DNA from: Serpentinimonas raichei
GTDB lineage: Bacteria; Pseudomonadota; Gammaproteobacteria; Burkholderiales; Burkholderiaceae_C
NCBI RefSeq assembly: GCF_000828895.1
Contig: NZ_AP014568.1
Span: forward strand, 285,699-349,698
Reading direction: 5' to 3'
DNA length: 64,000 bases
Shown: positions 14,355-24,126 of the stretch, piece after piece
Position numbering within the stretch: the first letter of the stretch is position 1
Layout: each line of letters starts with the position of its first letter
The notes under the pieces: generated by a model
What the model was told of the DNA's origin: nothing
The model's input: only the letters and a program-made list of their open reading frames with translations
Databases searched by the model: none
Made by a program: the position numbers and the translations under genes

Positions 14355-15830
14355 ATGGGAAAAATCACCGGCTTCATGGAGTTTGAGCGCCTCGAAGAGG
14401 GCTACAAACCGGTGCCAGAGCGCCTGACGCACTACAAGGAATTTGTCATCGGCCTAGACGCTGCGCAGGCGCGCCAGCAAGGGGCGCGTTGCATGGACTG
14501 CGGCACCCCCTTTTGCAACAACGGTTGCCCGGTCAACAACGTGATTCCGGATTTCAACGATCTGGTCTATCGCAACGACTGGAAGAACGCCAGCCTGGTG
14601 TTGCACAGCACCAACAACTTCCCCGAGTTCACCGGCCGCATCTGCCCAGCCCCGTGCGAAAGCGCCTGCACCCTGTACGTCAACGGCGACGCGGTGGGAA
14701 TCAAGGCCATCGAGCACGCCATCATCGACCGCGCCTGGGAGCAGGGCTGGGTGCAGCCACAACCGGCGGCGCGCTCCAGCGGCAAGTCGGTGGCCATCGT
14801 CGGCTCCGGCCCGGCCGGTCTGGCGGCGGCGCAGCAGCTTGCGCGCGCGGGCCACGCCGTCACGGTGTTCGAGAAAAACGAGCGCGTCGGCGGCCTGCTG
14901 CGCTACGGCATCCCCGATTTCAAACTGGAAAAGTCGCACATCGAGCGCCGCGTGGCGCAACTGCAGGCGGAAGGGGTGCGCTTCGAGACCGGGGTGCTGG
15001 TCGGCGCCCTGCCCACTGAAGGGCCGGGGGCCAAGGTGCAAAACGAGGCCAAGCGCAACATCGCCGCCGCGCAGTTGCAAGCCGAGTTCGACGCCGTGCT
15101 GCTGTGCGGCGGCAGCGAGCAGAGCCGCGACCTGCCGGTGCCGGGGCGCGAGCTCGACGGCGTGCATTTTGCGATGGAGTTTTTGCCGCAGCAAAACAAG
15201 GTCAACGCCGGCGACAAGCTGAAAAAGCAAATCCGCGCCGAGGGCAAGCACGTGATCGTCATAGGCGGGGGCGACACCGGGAGCGACTGCGTGGGCACCA
15301 GCCGCCGCCACGGTGCCGCCAGCGTGACCCAGTTTGAGGTGCTGCCCATGCCGCCCGAGCAGGAAGACCGCAGCCTCAGCTGGCCCTATTGGCCGATCAA
15401 GCTGCGCACCAGTTCCAGCCACCAGGAGGGCTGCGAGCGCGCCTTCGCCATTTCGACCAAGGCCTTTACCGGCAGCAAGGGCAAGCTCACGGGCCTGACC
15501 ACGGTGCAAGTCGAGCTGCAGGGCGGCAAGCTGGTGGAGATCCCCGGCACCGAGCAGCAGCACCAGGCCGACTTGGTGCTGCTGGCCATGGGCTTTACGC
15601 ACCCGCTGGCCACGGTGCTGCAGGCCTTTGGGGTCGAGCAGGACGCGCGCGGCAACGCCCGCGCCCACACCGAGGCCAACGGCGGCTACGCCACCAACGT
15701 GGCCAAGGTGTTTGCCGCGGGTGACATGCGGCGCGGCCAGTCGCTGGTGGTGTGGGCCATCCGCGAAGGGCGGCAGGCGGCGCGGGCAGTGGATGAATAC
15801 CTGATGGGGCATTCGGAGTTACCGCGCTGA
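14355..15830 (+). CDS. gltD: Glutamate synthase (NADPH), small subunit
   Basis: FAD flavoprotein that passes electrons from NADPH through 4Fe-4S clusters to GltB. N-terminal cysteine clusters ([14 protein letters not shown] and CPAPCESAC) are followed by the FAD motif [17 protein letters not shown] at about residue 151 and the NADPH motif [13 protein letters not shown]. The last segment holds [18 protein letters not shown], the second FAD contact. Length 491 aa, start ATG after AAGGAACTGCC. It is cotranscribed with gltB on the evidence of the 30-bp gap. Confidence 0.96.
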   Translation: MGKITGFMEFERLEEGYKPVPERLTHYKEFVIGLDAAQARQQGARCMDCGTPFCNNGCPVNNVIPDFNDLVYRNDWKNASLVLHSTNNFPEFTGRICPAPCESACTLYVNGDAVGIKAIEHAIIDRAWEQGWVQPQPAARSSGKSVAIVGSGPAGLAAAQQLARAGHAVTVFEKNERVGGLLRYGIPDFKLEKSHIERRVAQLQAEGVRFETGVLVGALPTEGPGAKVQNEAKRNIAAAQLQAEFDAVLLCGGSEQSRDLPVPGRELDGVHFAMEFLPQQNKVNAGDKLKKQIRAEGKHVIVIGGGDTGSDCVGTSRRHGAASVTQFEVLPMPPEQEDRSLSWPYWPIKLRTSSSHQEGCERAFAISTKAFTGSKGKLTGLTTVQVELQGGKLVEIPGTEQQHQADLVLLAMGFTHPLATVLQAFGVEQDARGNARAHTEANGGYATNVAKVFAAGDMRRGQSLVVWAIREGRQAARAVDEYLMGHSELPR

Positions 15831-15929
15831 AAACCGCCCGATGCGCTTTGGAATGCCCTGTGGGCGGCGGGTTGGGCTGGGGCTTTCCCTTATGATGGCG
15901 GCTCTGGTGCCACACGGCCCACCCCTTGC

Positions 15930-16748
15930 ATGAACCCCACCGCACAACCCCCCTTGGTGCAATTCAACGCGGTGCGCTTCGGCTACGCCGAGCGCCCCAT
16001 CCTTGACGGCCTGACGCTGGCGCTGCCGCGTGGCCGCGTCACGGCGGTGCTGGGCGCATCGGGTGGCGGCAAAACCACGCTGCTGCGCCTGATCGGCGGC
16101 CAGCAGCGGGCGCAGTCGGGCCAGGTGCTGTTCGACGGCCAAGAGGTGGGCGCGCTGGGCAACGAGGCCCTGTACGCGGTGCGCCGGCGCATGGGCATGT
16201 TGTTCCAGTTCGGGGCCTTGTTCACCGACCTGAACGTGTTCGACAACGTGGCTTTTCCGCTGCGCGAGCAAACCCGCCTGTCTGAGGCGCTGATCCGCGA
16301 CATCGTGCTCATGAAGCTCGACGCGGTGGGCTTGCGCGGCGCGCGCGCGCTCATGCCCGCCGAAATTTCGGGCGGCATGGCGCGCCGGGTGGCGCTGGCG
16401 CGCGCGATTGCGCTCGACCCCGAGCTGGTGCTCTACGACGAGCCCTTTGCCGGGTTGGACCCGATCTCGCTCGGCACCATTGCGCGCCTGGTGCGCCAGC
16501 TCAACGACGCCATGGGCCTGACCAGTGTGTTGGTTTCGCACGACGTGCACGAAACGCTGGCCATTGCCGACCACGTGGTGGTGCTGGCCAACGGCCGGGT
16601 GGCGGCGCAGGGCAGCCCGCAGCAGGTGCGCCAGAGCAGCGACCCGCTGGTGCACCAGTTCATCCACGCCGAGCCCGAGGGGCCGGTGCATTTTCACTAT
16701 CCGGCGGCCTCGGTGGCCGAGGATTTCGGCCTAGGGGCACGGCCATGA
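15930..16748 (+). CDS. mlaF: Phospholipid ABC transporter ATP-binding protein MlaF
   Basis: ATPase of the Mla system, which moves phospholipids between the inner and outer membranes to keep outer-leaflet asymmetry. Walker A is GASGGGKTT, the signature ISGGMARRVALARA, Walker B LVLYDEPFAGLDP, and the H-loop SHDVHE. Length 272 aa. It is first of the mlaFEDACB run, overlapping mlaE by ATGA. A 100-bp gap after gltD probably contains its promoter. Confidence 0.93.
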   Translation: MNPTAQPPLVQFNAVRFGYAERPILDGLTLALPRGRVTAVLGASGGGKTTLLRLIGGQQRAQSGQVLFDGQEVGALGNEALYAVRRRMGMLFQFGALFTDLNVFDNVAFPLREQTRLSEALIRDIVLMKLDAVGLRGARALMPAEISGGMARRVALARAIALDPELVLYDEPFAGLDPISLGTIARLVRQLNDAMGLTSVLVSHDVHETLAIADHVVVLANGRVAAQGSPQQVRQSSDPLVHQFIHAEPEGPVHFHYPAASVAEDFGLGARP

Positions 16749-17527
16749 CGCACAAAGCGCTGTCGCAAATCGGCTTGTCGGTGCGCCTGTGGCTGGCTAG
16801 CCTAGGCTTTGGCGCGCGCTTGTTGTTGCGCCTGTTTACCCTGCTGCCCACGGTGCTGCGCCGCTACACGCTGCTGCGCGACCAAATCCATTTTCTGGGC
16901 AACTACTCGCTGGCCATCATCGGCGTCTCGGGGCTGTTCGTGGGCTTTGTGCTGGCGCTGCAGGGCTACTACATTTTGAACCAGTTCGGCTCCACTGAGG
17001 TGCTGGGGCTGCTGGTGGCGCTGAGCCTGATCCGCGAGCTCGGGCCGGTGATCGGGGCGCTGCTGTTTGCCGGCCGCGCCGGCACCTCGCTCACGGCCGA
17101 AATCGGCCTCATGAAGGCGGGCGAGCAGTTGAGCGCCATGGAGATGATGGCGGTCGATCCAATTGCGCGCATTTTGGCGCCGCGCTTTTGGGCCGGGGTG
17201 ATCGTGCTGCCGGTGCTGGTGATGGTTTTTAGCGCGGTCGGCATTTTGGGCGGCTGGCTGGTGGGCGTGCCGCTGCTGGGCGTAGATGGCTCGGCCTACT
17301 GGGGCCAGATGCAGGCCGGGGTCGATGTCTGGGCCGATGTGGGCAACAGCCTGGTCAAAGGGCTGGTGTTTGGTGTGGCGGTGACGTTCATCGCGCTGCT
17401 GCAGGGCTATTTGGCCACGCCCACGCCCGAAGGGGTGGCGCGCGCCACCACGCGCACCGTGGTAATGGCTTCGTTGGCGGTGCTGGGGCTGGACTTCGTC
17501 CTGACGGCGCTGATGTTTGGCGTGTGA
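16745..17527 (+). CDS. mlaE: Phospholipid ABC transporter permease MlaE
   Basis: Inner-membrane permease that contacts MlaF and the MlaD hexamer. It has five to six hydrophobic segments and the MlaE signature GPVIGALLFAGRAGTSLTAEIGLMK. Length 260 aa. It overlaps mlaF at the start and lies directly before mlaD. Confidence 0.94.
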   Translation: MTHKALSQIGLSVRLWLASLGFGARLLLRLFTLLPTVLRRYTLLRDQIHFLGNYSLAIIGVSGLFVGFVLALQGYYILNQFGSTEVLGLLVALSLIRELGPVIGALLFAGRAGTSLTAEIGLMKAGEQLSAMEMMAVDPIARILAPRFWAGVIVLPVLVMVFSAVGILGGWLVGVPLLGVDGSAYWGQMQAGVDVWADVGNSLVKGLVFGVAVTFIALLQGYLATPTPEGVARATTRTVVMASLAVLGLDFVLTALMFGV

Positions 17528-17538
17528 GGGATAAGCAA

Positions 17539-18039
17539 ATGCAAAGCTCGGTCAAGGATGTGTGGGTGGGTTTGTTCGTGCTGCTGGGGGCGCTGGCGCT
17601 GCTGTTTTTGTCGCTGCAAGCGGCCAATTTGTTGCAGATCAGTTGGCAGCCCACCTACCAGGTGACGGCGCGCTTTGACAACATCGGCGGCCTGCGCGCC
17701 GGGGCCACGGTGCGCAGCGCCGGGGTGCCGGTGGGGCGGGTGCAAGCCATCACCTTCAACGACCAGACTTTTCAGGCCGACGTGACCTTGGTGCTGGAAA
17801 AACGCTATGCTTTTCCGCGCGACAGCTCGTTCCAGATCCTCACCAGCGGCCTGCTGGGTGAGCAGTACGTGGGCATCGTGCCCGGCGGGGCCGACGAAAA
17901 CCTGGCCGACGGGGCCACCATCACGCTGACGCAGTCGGCCATCGTGCTGGAAAACCTGATCGGACAGTTTTTGTTCAACCGCGCCGCCGAGCCGGACGCC
18001 GCTGCGGGTGGTGGAGAAGCCGGTGCGGGCGCGCAATAG
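17539..18039 (+). CDS. mlaD: MCE-domain protein MlaD
   Basis: Inner-membrane-anchored MCE protein whose hexamer forms the periplasmic lipid channel on MlaFE. One N-terminal membrane span (about residues 10-28) is followed by the MCE domain (YQVTARFDNIGGLRAGATVRSAGVPVGRV). Length 166 aa. ATG 17539 follows GAGGGATAA; a GTG at 17524 overlapping the mlaE stop would add five residues. Confidence 0.92.
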   Translation: MQSSVKDVWVGLFVLLGALALLFLSLQAANLLQISWQPTYQVTARFDNIGGLRAGATVRSAGVPVGRVQAITFNDQTFQADVTLVLEKRYAFPRDSSFQILTSGLLGEQYVGIVPGGADENLADGATITLTQSAIVLENLIGQFLFNRAAEPDAAAGGGEAGAGAQ

Positions 18040-18077
18040 CCGGCACTGCATTTGAAGCAAGCCAAAAGGGATAAACA

Positions 18078-18905
18078 ATGACATCTGTGACACACCCAAC
18101 CGGGGCGGCTGCGCCCCACATGACTGGCCACGGTTCAGCCCGCTTGGCTTCCATCCGCCTAGGTGCCCCAGCCGCCGTGCTGGCGCTGCTGTTGCTCAGT
18201 GGCTGCGCCACCGGGCCCGATGCCAACCCCCAAGACCCGCTGGAGCCGCTGAACCGCAAGGTGCAGCGCTTCAACGACGGCGTGGACCGCACCATCGCGC
18301 GCCCGCTGGCGGTGGCCTACCGCGACACCGTGCCCGCGCCGCTGCGCACCGGGGTCAACAATTTTTTCAACAACCTGAGCGATTTCTGGTCCTTCGTCAA
18401 CGCCAGCTTGCAGGCGCGCCCGCAAGAGGCGGTGGAAAACTTCACCCGCTTCAAGGTCAACACCTACTTCGGTTTTGGCGGCGTGCTCGACGTGGCCACC
18501 GAAATGGGCATCGAGCGCACCCCGCTCGACTTTGGCCACACCCTGGGCCGCTGGGGCGCGCCGCCCGGGCCTTATCTGGTGCTGCCGCTGCTGGGCCCCT
18601 CCACCGTGCGCGACACCGTGGGGCGGGTGGTCGATCAAAACGCCGACCCGATCGGCAGCGTAGAGCCCAGCGCCGACCGCGCCGCGCTCACGGTGTTGCA
18701 AATCACCGACAACCGCGCCGATCTGCTGCCCGCCACCGACATGGTGGACCGCATCGCGCTGGACCGCTACAGCTTCATCCGCGATGCCTTTTTGCAACGC
18801 CGTGCGGCGCAAATCCACACCGAGGAGTTCCCAGACGAGGAGGCGGCGCAGGCCGCACCCGCTCCATCGGTTCCATCGGCTCCGGCACCGGGTGCTGCGC
18901 CGTAA
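18078..18905 (+). CDS. mlaA: Outer-membrane lipoprotein MlaA (VacJ)
   Basis: Removes phospholipid from the outer leaflet, working with porins. It has a signal peptide with lipobox LLSGC (Cys43) and the VacJ core DPLEPLNRKVQRFNDGVD..., with NNFFNNL and GHTLGRWG. The tail is Ala/Pro-rich (from about 250). The ATG at 18078 follows AAAAGGGATAAAC; its N-region is long, and ATG 18120 is an alternative start. Its place inside the operon between mlaD and mlaC is usual for beta-proteobacteria but not for E. coli. Confidence 0.93.
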   Translation: MTSVTHPTGAAAPHMTGHGSARLASIRLGAPAAVLALLLLSGCATGPDANPQDPLEPLNRKVQRFNDGVDRTIARPLAVAYRDTVPAPLRTGVNNFFNNLSDFWSFVNASLQARPQEAVENFTRFKVNTYFGFGGVLDVATEMGIERTPLDFGHTLGRWGAPPGPYLVLPLLGPSTVRDTVGRVVDQNADPIGSVEPSADRAALTVLQITDNRADLLPATDMVDRIALDRYSFIRDAFLQRRAAQIHTEEFPDEEAAQAAPAPSVPSAPAPGAAP

Positions 18906-18977
18906 CAGATGCAAGCGAATGCAAAGGCTGCGCCCGCAACCCGTTTGGTGCGGCCTAGGCACTGCACAATACCAGCT

Positions 18978-19664
18978 ATGAAACACGCCAATTTTTTGAT
19001 CGCCCAGCCCTCCGCTTCGCGCCGCGTCGCCTTGCTCAGCTTGGGCGCGCTCGCAACCCTCGGAATTGCGGGCACGGCCCTGCTGACACCCACCCGGGTG
19101 GCGGCGCAAACCCTAGAAGCCCCCGATGCGCTGATCATGCGCGTGGGTTCCGAGGTGATCCGCCAGATCCAGGCCGACCCGGTGTTGCGCGGCGGTGACA
19201 TCGACCGCATCATGGTGTTGATCGATGGCCTGCTGATGCCGCACGTCAACTTCGGCCGCATGACCGCCTCGGCGGTGGGGCGTTTCTGGCGCCAGGCCAC
19301 GCCCGAGCAACGCACCCGGCTGCAAGACGAGTTCAAGCTGCTGTTGGTGCGCACCTACTCGGGCGCTCTGAGCCACTTGACCGACCAGGTGCTGGTGCTG
19401 CGCCCGAGCCGCTTCACGGCGCAAGACACCGAGGTGGTGGTGCGCACCGAACTGCGTGGGCGCAGCGAACCGATCCAGATCGACTACCGGCTCGAACGCA
19501 CCCCGCAAGGCTGGAAGGTGTTCGACTTCAATGTCATGGGCATCTGGCTGGTGGACACCTATCGCAACCAGTTCACGACCGAGATCAACGCGCGCGGCAT
19601 CAACGGCCTGATCGCTTCGTTGGCCGAACGCAACCGCGCCGGTGCGGCGGCGGCGCGCTCTTGA
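18978..19664 (+). CDS. mlaC: Periplasmic phospholipid-binding protein MlaC
   Basis: Shuttles phospholipid between MlaA and MlaD. A signal peptide spans about residues 1-42 (RRVALLSLGALATLGIAGTALL, then VAAQT). The MlaC/Ttg2D fold follows, with MLMPHVNFGRMTASAVGRFWRQ-like residues and a C-terminal VVDTYRNQF-type motif (LVDTYRNQFTTEI). Length 228 aa from ATG 18978. The open frame extends 23 codons upstream, but that stretch has no signal-peptide character. Confidence 0.92.
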   Translation: MKHANFLIAQPSASRRVALLSLGALATLGIAGTALLTPTRVAAQTLEAPDALIMRVGSEVIRQIQADPVLRGGDIDRIMVLIDGLLMPHVNFGRMTASAVGRFWRQATPEQRTRLQDEFKLLLVRTYSGALSHLTDQVLVLRPSRFTAQDTEVVVRTELRGRSEPIQIDYRLERTPQGWKVFDFNVMGIWLVDTYRNQFTTEINARGINGLIASLAERNRAGAAAARS

Positions 19665-19675
19665 GCCAGCGCCCC

Positions 19676-19996
19676 ATGAGCGCTGCCTCGACGACCTCCC
19701 TGGCACTGGCCGCCGCCTTGCCCGCCCTGCCCGAGCGCCTCACGCACGAGCAGGCCGACGCCTACGTTCAGCGCTGCCAAGCGGCCATCGAGGGCGGCCG
19801 CGCGACCGATCCCGGTGCAGCGTGGCCGCTCGATGCCAGCGCCTTGCAGCACTTCGATTCCTCGGCGCTGGCCGCGCTGCTGGCGGTGTCGCGCCTGCTG
19901 CAAGCGCGCGGCGGCCGCTTGCAGGTGCAGCACATGCCGCTGCGCTTGCGCGAGCTGGCGGCCCTGTACGGGGTGAGCGAATTGCTGGCGGCGTAA
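19676..19996 (+). CDS. mlaB: STAS-domain protein MlaB
   Basis: Cytoplasmic STAS protein that binds MlaF and stabilises the transporter. The core DASALQHFDSSALAALLAVSRLL matches the conserved phosphoacceptor-region helix (FDSSAL). Length 106 aa from ATG 19676. A TTG at 19661 overlapping the mlaC stop would add five residues and is equally possible. Confidence 0.85.
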   Translation: MSAASTTSLALAAALPALPERLTHEQADAYVQRCQAAIEGGRATDPGAAWPLDASALQHFDSSALAALLAVSRLLQARGGRLQVQHMPLRLRELAALYGVSELLAA

Positions 19997-20022
19997 AATC
20001 GCCGGTTTAGCCGCGACGCCCT

Positions 20023-21000
20023 ATGCCCTCAACCCCCGTCGCCCCTGCCGCCGTTTCGTTTCAGCAGGTCTCCAAGGTCTATCGCAGCGCCGGCGCTGAG
20101 CTGCGGGCGCTCGACCGGGTGACTTTCGACATCGCGCCGGGCGAGTTTTTTGGCCTGCTCGGCCCCAACGGCGCCGGCAAAACCACCCTGATCAGCATTT
20201 TGGCCGGCCTCGCGCAAGCCAGCAGCGGGCGCGTGAGCGTGCTGGGTTCCGACGTGGTCACCGACTACGCGCAGGCGCGGCGCAAACTCGGCGTGGTGCC
20301 GCAGGAGCTGGTGTTCGACCCTTTCTTCACCGTGCGCGAGGCGCTGCGCTTTCAGTCGGGCTACTTTGGCATCCGCGGCAACGACGGCTGGATCGACGAG
20401 CTGCTAGCCGGCCTTGGGCTGTCCGACAAGGCCGGCGCCAATATGCGCCAGCTCTCCGGCGGCATGAAGCGGCGCATGCTGGTGGCACAGGCGCTGGTGC
20501 ACCGCCCGCCGGTGATCGTGCTCGACGAGCCCACCGCGGGGGTCGATGTGGAGCTGCGCCAAACACTGTGGCAGTTCATCGCCGGGCTCAATCGCCAAGG
20601 CAGCACGGTGCTGCTCACCACCCACTACCTCGAAGAAGCCGAGGCGCTGTGCGGGCGCATCGCCATGCTCAAGCAGGGGCGGGTGATTGCATTGGAGCGC
20701 ACCTCGACCTTGCTCAAACGCGCCAGCGCCAAGGTGTTGCGCTTCAAGACCGACCAAGCCCTGCCCGCGGCGCTGGCGGCGCAGGCGCGCGTGACTGGGC
20801 GCATCGTGCAGTTGCCGCTGCCCGATGTGGCGGCGCTGGAGCGCACCCTGGCCGATTTGCGCGCGGCCGGCTTGCAGCCCGAAGACATAGAAATCAGCCA
20901 GGCCGATTTGGAAGACGTGTTCCTCGACCTGATGCGCGACGCACCCGACCCGAACACCGCCCGGCCCGCACCGGCTCAGCCGCTGGAGGAGCTGGCATGA
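20023..21000 (+). CDS. ABC exporter ATP-binding protein (YadG-like)
   Basis: ATPase of an ABC-2 type exporter; the substrate is unknown. Walker A GPNGAGKTT, signature LSGGMKRRMLVAQALVH, Walker B VIVLDEPTAGVDVE. Length 325 aa. The C-terminal accessory domain (about 225-300) resembles those of the YadG/CcmA-like group. The stop overlaps the start of the permease gene. The pair sits between mlaB and ibaG, suggesting but not proving an envelope role. GTAAAATCG just upstream could be a -10 box. Confidence 0.87.
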   Translation: MPSTPVAPAAVSFQQVSKVYRSAGAELRALDRVTFDIAPGEFFGLLGPNGAGKTTLISILAGLAQASSGRVSVLGSDVVTDYAQARRKLGVVPQELVFDPFFTVREALRFQSGYFGIRGNDGWIDELLAGLGLSDKAGANMRQLSGGMKRRMLVAQALVHRPPVIVLDEPTAGVDVELRQTLWQFIAGLNRQGSTVLLTTHYLEEAEALCGRIAMLKQGRVIALERTSTLLKRASAKVLRFKTDQALPAALAAQARVTGRIVQLPLPDVAALERTLADLRAAGLQPEDIEISQADLEDVFLDLMRDAPDPNTARPAPAQPLEELA

Positions 21001-21752
21001 GCGGCTGGCAAACCCTGTTCTACAAAGAGGTGCTGCGCTTTTGGAAGGTGGGCTTCCAGACCGTGGCGGCGCCGGTGGTCACGGCCTTGCTGTATCTGCT
21101 GATCTTTGGCCACGTGCTGCAAGACCGCGTGCAGGTGTTTGATGGCGTGGCCTACACCAGCTTTTTGCTGCCCGGCCTGATCATGATGAGCGTGTTGCAA
21201 AACGCCTTTGCCAACAGCTCGTCGAGCCTGATCCAGAGCAAGGTGATGGGCAACCTGGTGTTCGTGCTGCTCACGCCGCTGTCGCACTGGGCCTGGTTCG
21301 TGGCCTACGTGGGCTCATCGATCGTGCGCGGGCTGGCGGTGGGCTTGTGCGTCTGGCTGGTGACGGTCTGGTTCGTTGGCTTTTACATGGTCTATCCGCT
21401 TTGGATTTTGGTGTTTGCCGTGCTCGGGGCTGGTCTGCTGGGGGCGCTGGGCGTGATCGCCGGGCTGTGGGCCGACAAATTTGACCAGATGGCCGCGTTT
21501 CAAAACTTCCTCATCCTGCCCGCCACCTTTTTGAGCGGCGTGTTCTACTCCATCCACTCGCTGCCGCCGTTTTGGCAGTTCGTCAGCCACCTGAACCCGT
21601 TTTTCTACATGATCGACGGCTTTCGCTACGGCTTTATCGGCCAAGGCGATGTGTCGCCGTGGCTTTCGCTGGCGGTGCTCGGGGCCGCTTGGGTAGTCGT
21701 GGGTGGGCTGGCCCTGCACCTGCTCAAAAGCGGCTACAAACTCAGGCATTGA
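20997..21752 (+). CDS. ABC-2 type permease (YadH-like)
   Basis: Membrane partner of the preceding ATPase. About six membrane segments, with the ABC-2 signature GVFYSIHSLPPFWQFVSHLNPFFYMIDGFRYGF near the C-terminus. Length 251 aa. The start is the ATG overlapping the upstream stop. An open frame extends further upstream inside the ATPase gene, but only as a shadow. Confidence 0.88.
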   Translation: MSGWQTLFYKEVLRFWKVGFQTVAAPVVTALLYLLIFGHVLQDRVQVFDGVAYTSFLLPGLIMMSVLQNAFANSSSSLIQSKVMGNLVFVLLTPLSHWAWFVAYVGSSIVRGLAVGLCVWLVTVWFVGFYMVYPLWILVFAVLGAGLLGALGVIAGLWADKFDQMAAFQNFLILPATFLSGVFYSIHSLPPFWQFVSHLNPFFYMIDGFRYGFIGQGDVSPWLSLAVLGAAWVVVGGLALHLLKSGYKLRH

Positions 21753-21808
21753 ATCGCTGCCTCCCTGCGCTGGCACCGACCTTTAGGCACAAGCACTTTG
21801 ATCACACC

Positions 21809-22060
21809 ATGACCGCGCAAGAACTGCAAACCCTCATCGCCGCCCACCTCGACTGCCTGCACCTCGAGGTGAACGGCGACGGCCGCCACTGGTACGCCGT
21901 GGTGGTTTCGCCCGCCTTTGAGGGCAAGCGCCTGATCGCGCGCCACCAGATGGTCTATGCCGCGATGGGCGAGCGCATCCGGCGCGACGAGGTGCACGCG
22001 CTCTCGATGCAAACGCACACCCCGGCCGAATGGTCGGCGCGCCAAGCCAACCCGGCTTAA
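21809..22060 (+). CDS. ibaG: BolA family protein (IbaG-like)
   Basis: A small protein (83 aa) of the BolA/YrbA group, which binds monothiol glutaredoxin and 2Fe-2S clusters. The class II BolA core is visible: [39 protein letters not shown]. The His of RHQMVY is the usual cluster ligand region. Its position just before murA is the same as in many proteobacteria, which supports ibaG rather than bolA itself. Confidence 0.85.
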   Translation: MTAQELQTLIAAHLDCLHLEVNGDGRHWYAVVVSPAFEGKRLIARHQMVYAAMGERIRRDEVHALSMQTHTPAEWSARQANPA

Positions 22061-22123
22061 TCGACTGCGCGCGGCCAGCCCCACCCAGGCGCTCCCCCAA
22101 CCCTCCACCGCCCACCCCCACCC

Positions 22124-23410
22124 ATGGACAAACTGCGCATTCAAGGCGGCCAGCGCCTGCACGGCGAGGTGCCGATCTCGGGCGCCAAAAACGCCGCCCT
22201 GCCCGAGCTCTGCGCCACCTTGCTCACCGACGAGCCGGTGACGCTGCGCAACGTGCCGCGCCTGCGCGACGTGGCCACCATGCGCCGCCTGCTGGAACAC
22301 ATGGGCGTGCAGGTGCAGACCCACGGCGAGCGCGGCGGCCTGACGCTGCACGCCGGCGCGGCGCTCGAGCCGCTGGCCCCCTACGAGCTGGTCAAGACCA
22401 TGCGCGCCTCGGTGCTGGTGCTCGGGCCGCTGTTGGCGCGGCTGGGGCGGGCGCGGGTGTCGCTGCCGGGCGGTTGCGCCATCGGCTCGCGCCCGGTCGA
22501 TCAGCACATCAAGGGCTTGCAGGCCATGGGGGCGCAGATCGCCATCGAGCACGGCTACATGGTGGCGCAGCTGGCACCGGGCCAGAGCCGGCTGCGCGGC
22601 GCGCGCATCGCCACCGACATGATCACCGTCACCGGCACCGAAAACTTCCTCATGGCTGCCACCTTGGCCGAGGGCGAAACCGTGCTCGAAAACGCCGCCC
22701 AAGAGCCCGAAGTCACCGATCTGGCCGAGCTGCTGATCGCCATGGGGGCGCAGATCGAGGGCCACGGCAGCAGCCGCATCCGCATCCAGGGCGTGGAGCG
22801 CCTGCACGGGGCCGAGCACGCGGTGGTGGCCGACCGCATCGAGGCCGGTACCTTTTTGTGCGCCGTGGCCGCTTGCGGCGGTGCCGTGCACCTGCGCCAC
22901 GCCCGCGGCGAGCACCTCGAGGCGCTGATCGAAAAGCTGCGCGAGGCCGGGGTGTCGGTGCAAGCCAGCGTCGACGGCTTGCAGGTGCAGTCGCCCGGCG
23001 CGGCGCTGCTGCGCGCTCAGAGCTTTCGCACCACCGAATACCCGGGCTTCCCGACCGACATGCAGGCCCAGTTCATGGCCCTCAACGCCGTGGCGCAGGG
23101 CAGCAGCAGCGTCACCGAAACCATTTTCGAGAACCGCTTCATGCATGTGCACGAGTTGCAGCGGCTCGGGGCCAAAATCCGCATCGACGGCCGGCTGGCG
23201 CTGATCGAAGGGCTGGGCGGCAGCGGCGCGCACCTGTCGGGCGCCACCGTCATGGCCACCGACTTGCGAGCCTCCGCCAGCTTGGTCATCGCCGGGCTGG
23301 TGGCCGAGGGCGAAACCGTGGTCGATCGCATCTACCACCTAGACCGCGGCTACGATCAGATGGAGCTCAAACTGCGCGCCCTGGGCGCCCAAATCGAGAG
23401 GATCGCATGA
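22124..23410 (+). CDS. murA: UDP-N-acetylglucosamine 1-carboxyvinyltransferase
   Basis: First committed step of peptidoglycan synthesis: transfers enolpyruvate from PEP to UDP-GlcNAc. Length 428 aa. Lys22 (SGAKNAAL) and the PEP-binding Cys118 ([12 protein letters not shown]) are present, so the enzyme should be fosfomycin-sensitive. The stop overlaps the hisG start (ATGA). A long overlapping frame on the same strand is a shadow. Confidence 0.96.
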   Translation: MDKLRIQGGQRLHGEVPISGAKNAALPELCATLLTDEPVTLRNVPRLRDVATMRRLLEHMGVQVQTHGERGGLTLHAGAALEPLAPYELVKTMRASVLVLGPLLARLGRARVSLPGGCAIGSRPVDQHIKGLQAMGAQIAIEHGYMVAQLAPGQSRLRGARIATDMITVTGTENFLMAATLAEGETVLENAAQEPEVTDLAELLIAMGAQIEGHGSSRIRIQGVERLHGAEHAVVADRIEAGTFLCAVAACGGAVHLRHARGEHLEALIEKLREAGVSVQASVDGLQVQSPGAALLRAQSFRTTEYPGFPTDMQAQFMALNAVAQGSSSVTETIFENRFMHVHELQRLGAKIRIDGRLALIEGLGGSGAHLSGATVMATDLRASASLVIAGLVAEGETVVDRIYHLDRGYDQMELKLRALGAQIERIA

Positions 23411-24126
23411 GTGCCGACCGCATCACGCTGGCCCTGTCCAAAGGCCGCATCTACGACGAAACCCTGCCGCTGCTGCAAGCCGCCGGCATCGAGGTACTGG
23501 AGCACCCCGAGCGCTCGCGCAAGCTGATCCTGCCAACCAACCACCCGGCGCTGAATGTGGTGCTGGTGCGCGCCTCCGACGTGCCCACCTACGTGCAGTA
23601 CGGCGGCGCCGACTTGGGCGTGTGCGGCAAAGACACGCTGCTCGAACACGAGGCCGAGTGGGGCGGGGCGGCCAACGTCGGGCTGTATCAGCCGCTCGAT
23701 CTGCAGATCGCGCGCTGCCGCATGAGCGTGGCGGTGCGCGCCGATTTCGACTACGTGCGCGCCGTGCGCCAAGGCGCGCGCATCCGCGTGGCCACCAAAT
23801 ACGTGGCGATCGCGCGCGAGTTTTTTGCCAGCAAAGGCGTGCACGTCGATCTGATCAAGCTCTACGGCAGCATGGAACTGGCGCCCCTGACCGGGCTCGC
23901 CGACGCCATCGTCGATCTGGTCTCGACCGGCAACACGCTCAAGGCCAACCAGCTGGTGGAGGTCGAGCGCATCATGGACATTTCCTCGCGCCTGGTGGTC
24001 AACCAGGGAGCGATCAAGGTCAAGCGCGCGCTGCTGCGGCCGCTGCTCGATGCCTTTGCGAAGGCGACAGCCCAAGACACCGCGCACGCCACCGCGCAAA
24101 GCTCCGCGACGGGGGTGCTTGCATGA
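23407..24126 (+). CDS. hisG: ATP phosphoribosyltransferase, short form
   Basis: First step of histidine synthesis: ATP plus PRPP to phosphoribosyl-ATP. Visible are [12 protein letters not shown] near the N-terminus and [18 protein letters not shown], the PRPP-binding loop. At 239 aa it lacks the C-terminal regulatory domain, so by family knowledge it needs HisZ for activity; hisZ is not in this window. The start overlaps the murA stop, and an open frame that reads on upstream within murA is a shadow. Confidence 0.95.
   Translation: MSADRITLALSKGRIYDETLPLLQAAGIEVLEHPERSRKLILPTNHPALNVVLVRASDVPTYVQYGGADLGVCGKDTLLEHEAEWGGAANVGLYQPLDLQIARCRMSVAVRADFDYVRAVRQGARIRVATKYVAIAREFFASKGVHVDLIKLYGSMELAPLTGLADAIVDLVSTGNTLKANQLVEVERIMDISSRLVVNQGAIKVKRALLRPLLDAFAKATAQDTAHATAQSSATGVLA

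Noticed and set aside
15830-15900. Inverted CCGCCC...GGGCGG after gltD as a terminator
   Set aside because: The stem has no T-run and a long loop. It may be chance in GC-rich DNA.
22030-23406. Long open frame upstream of hisG overlapping murA
   Set aside because: It is the shadow of murA in another frame; hisG starts at the ATG overlapping the murA stop.
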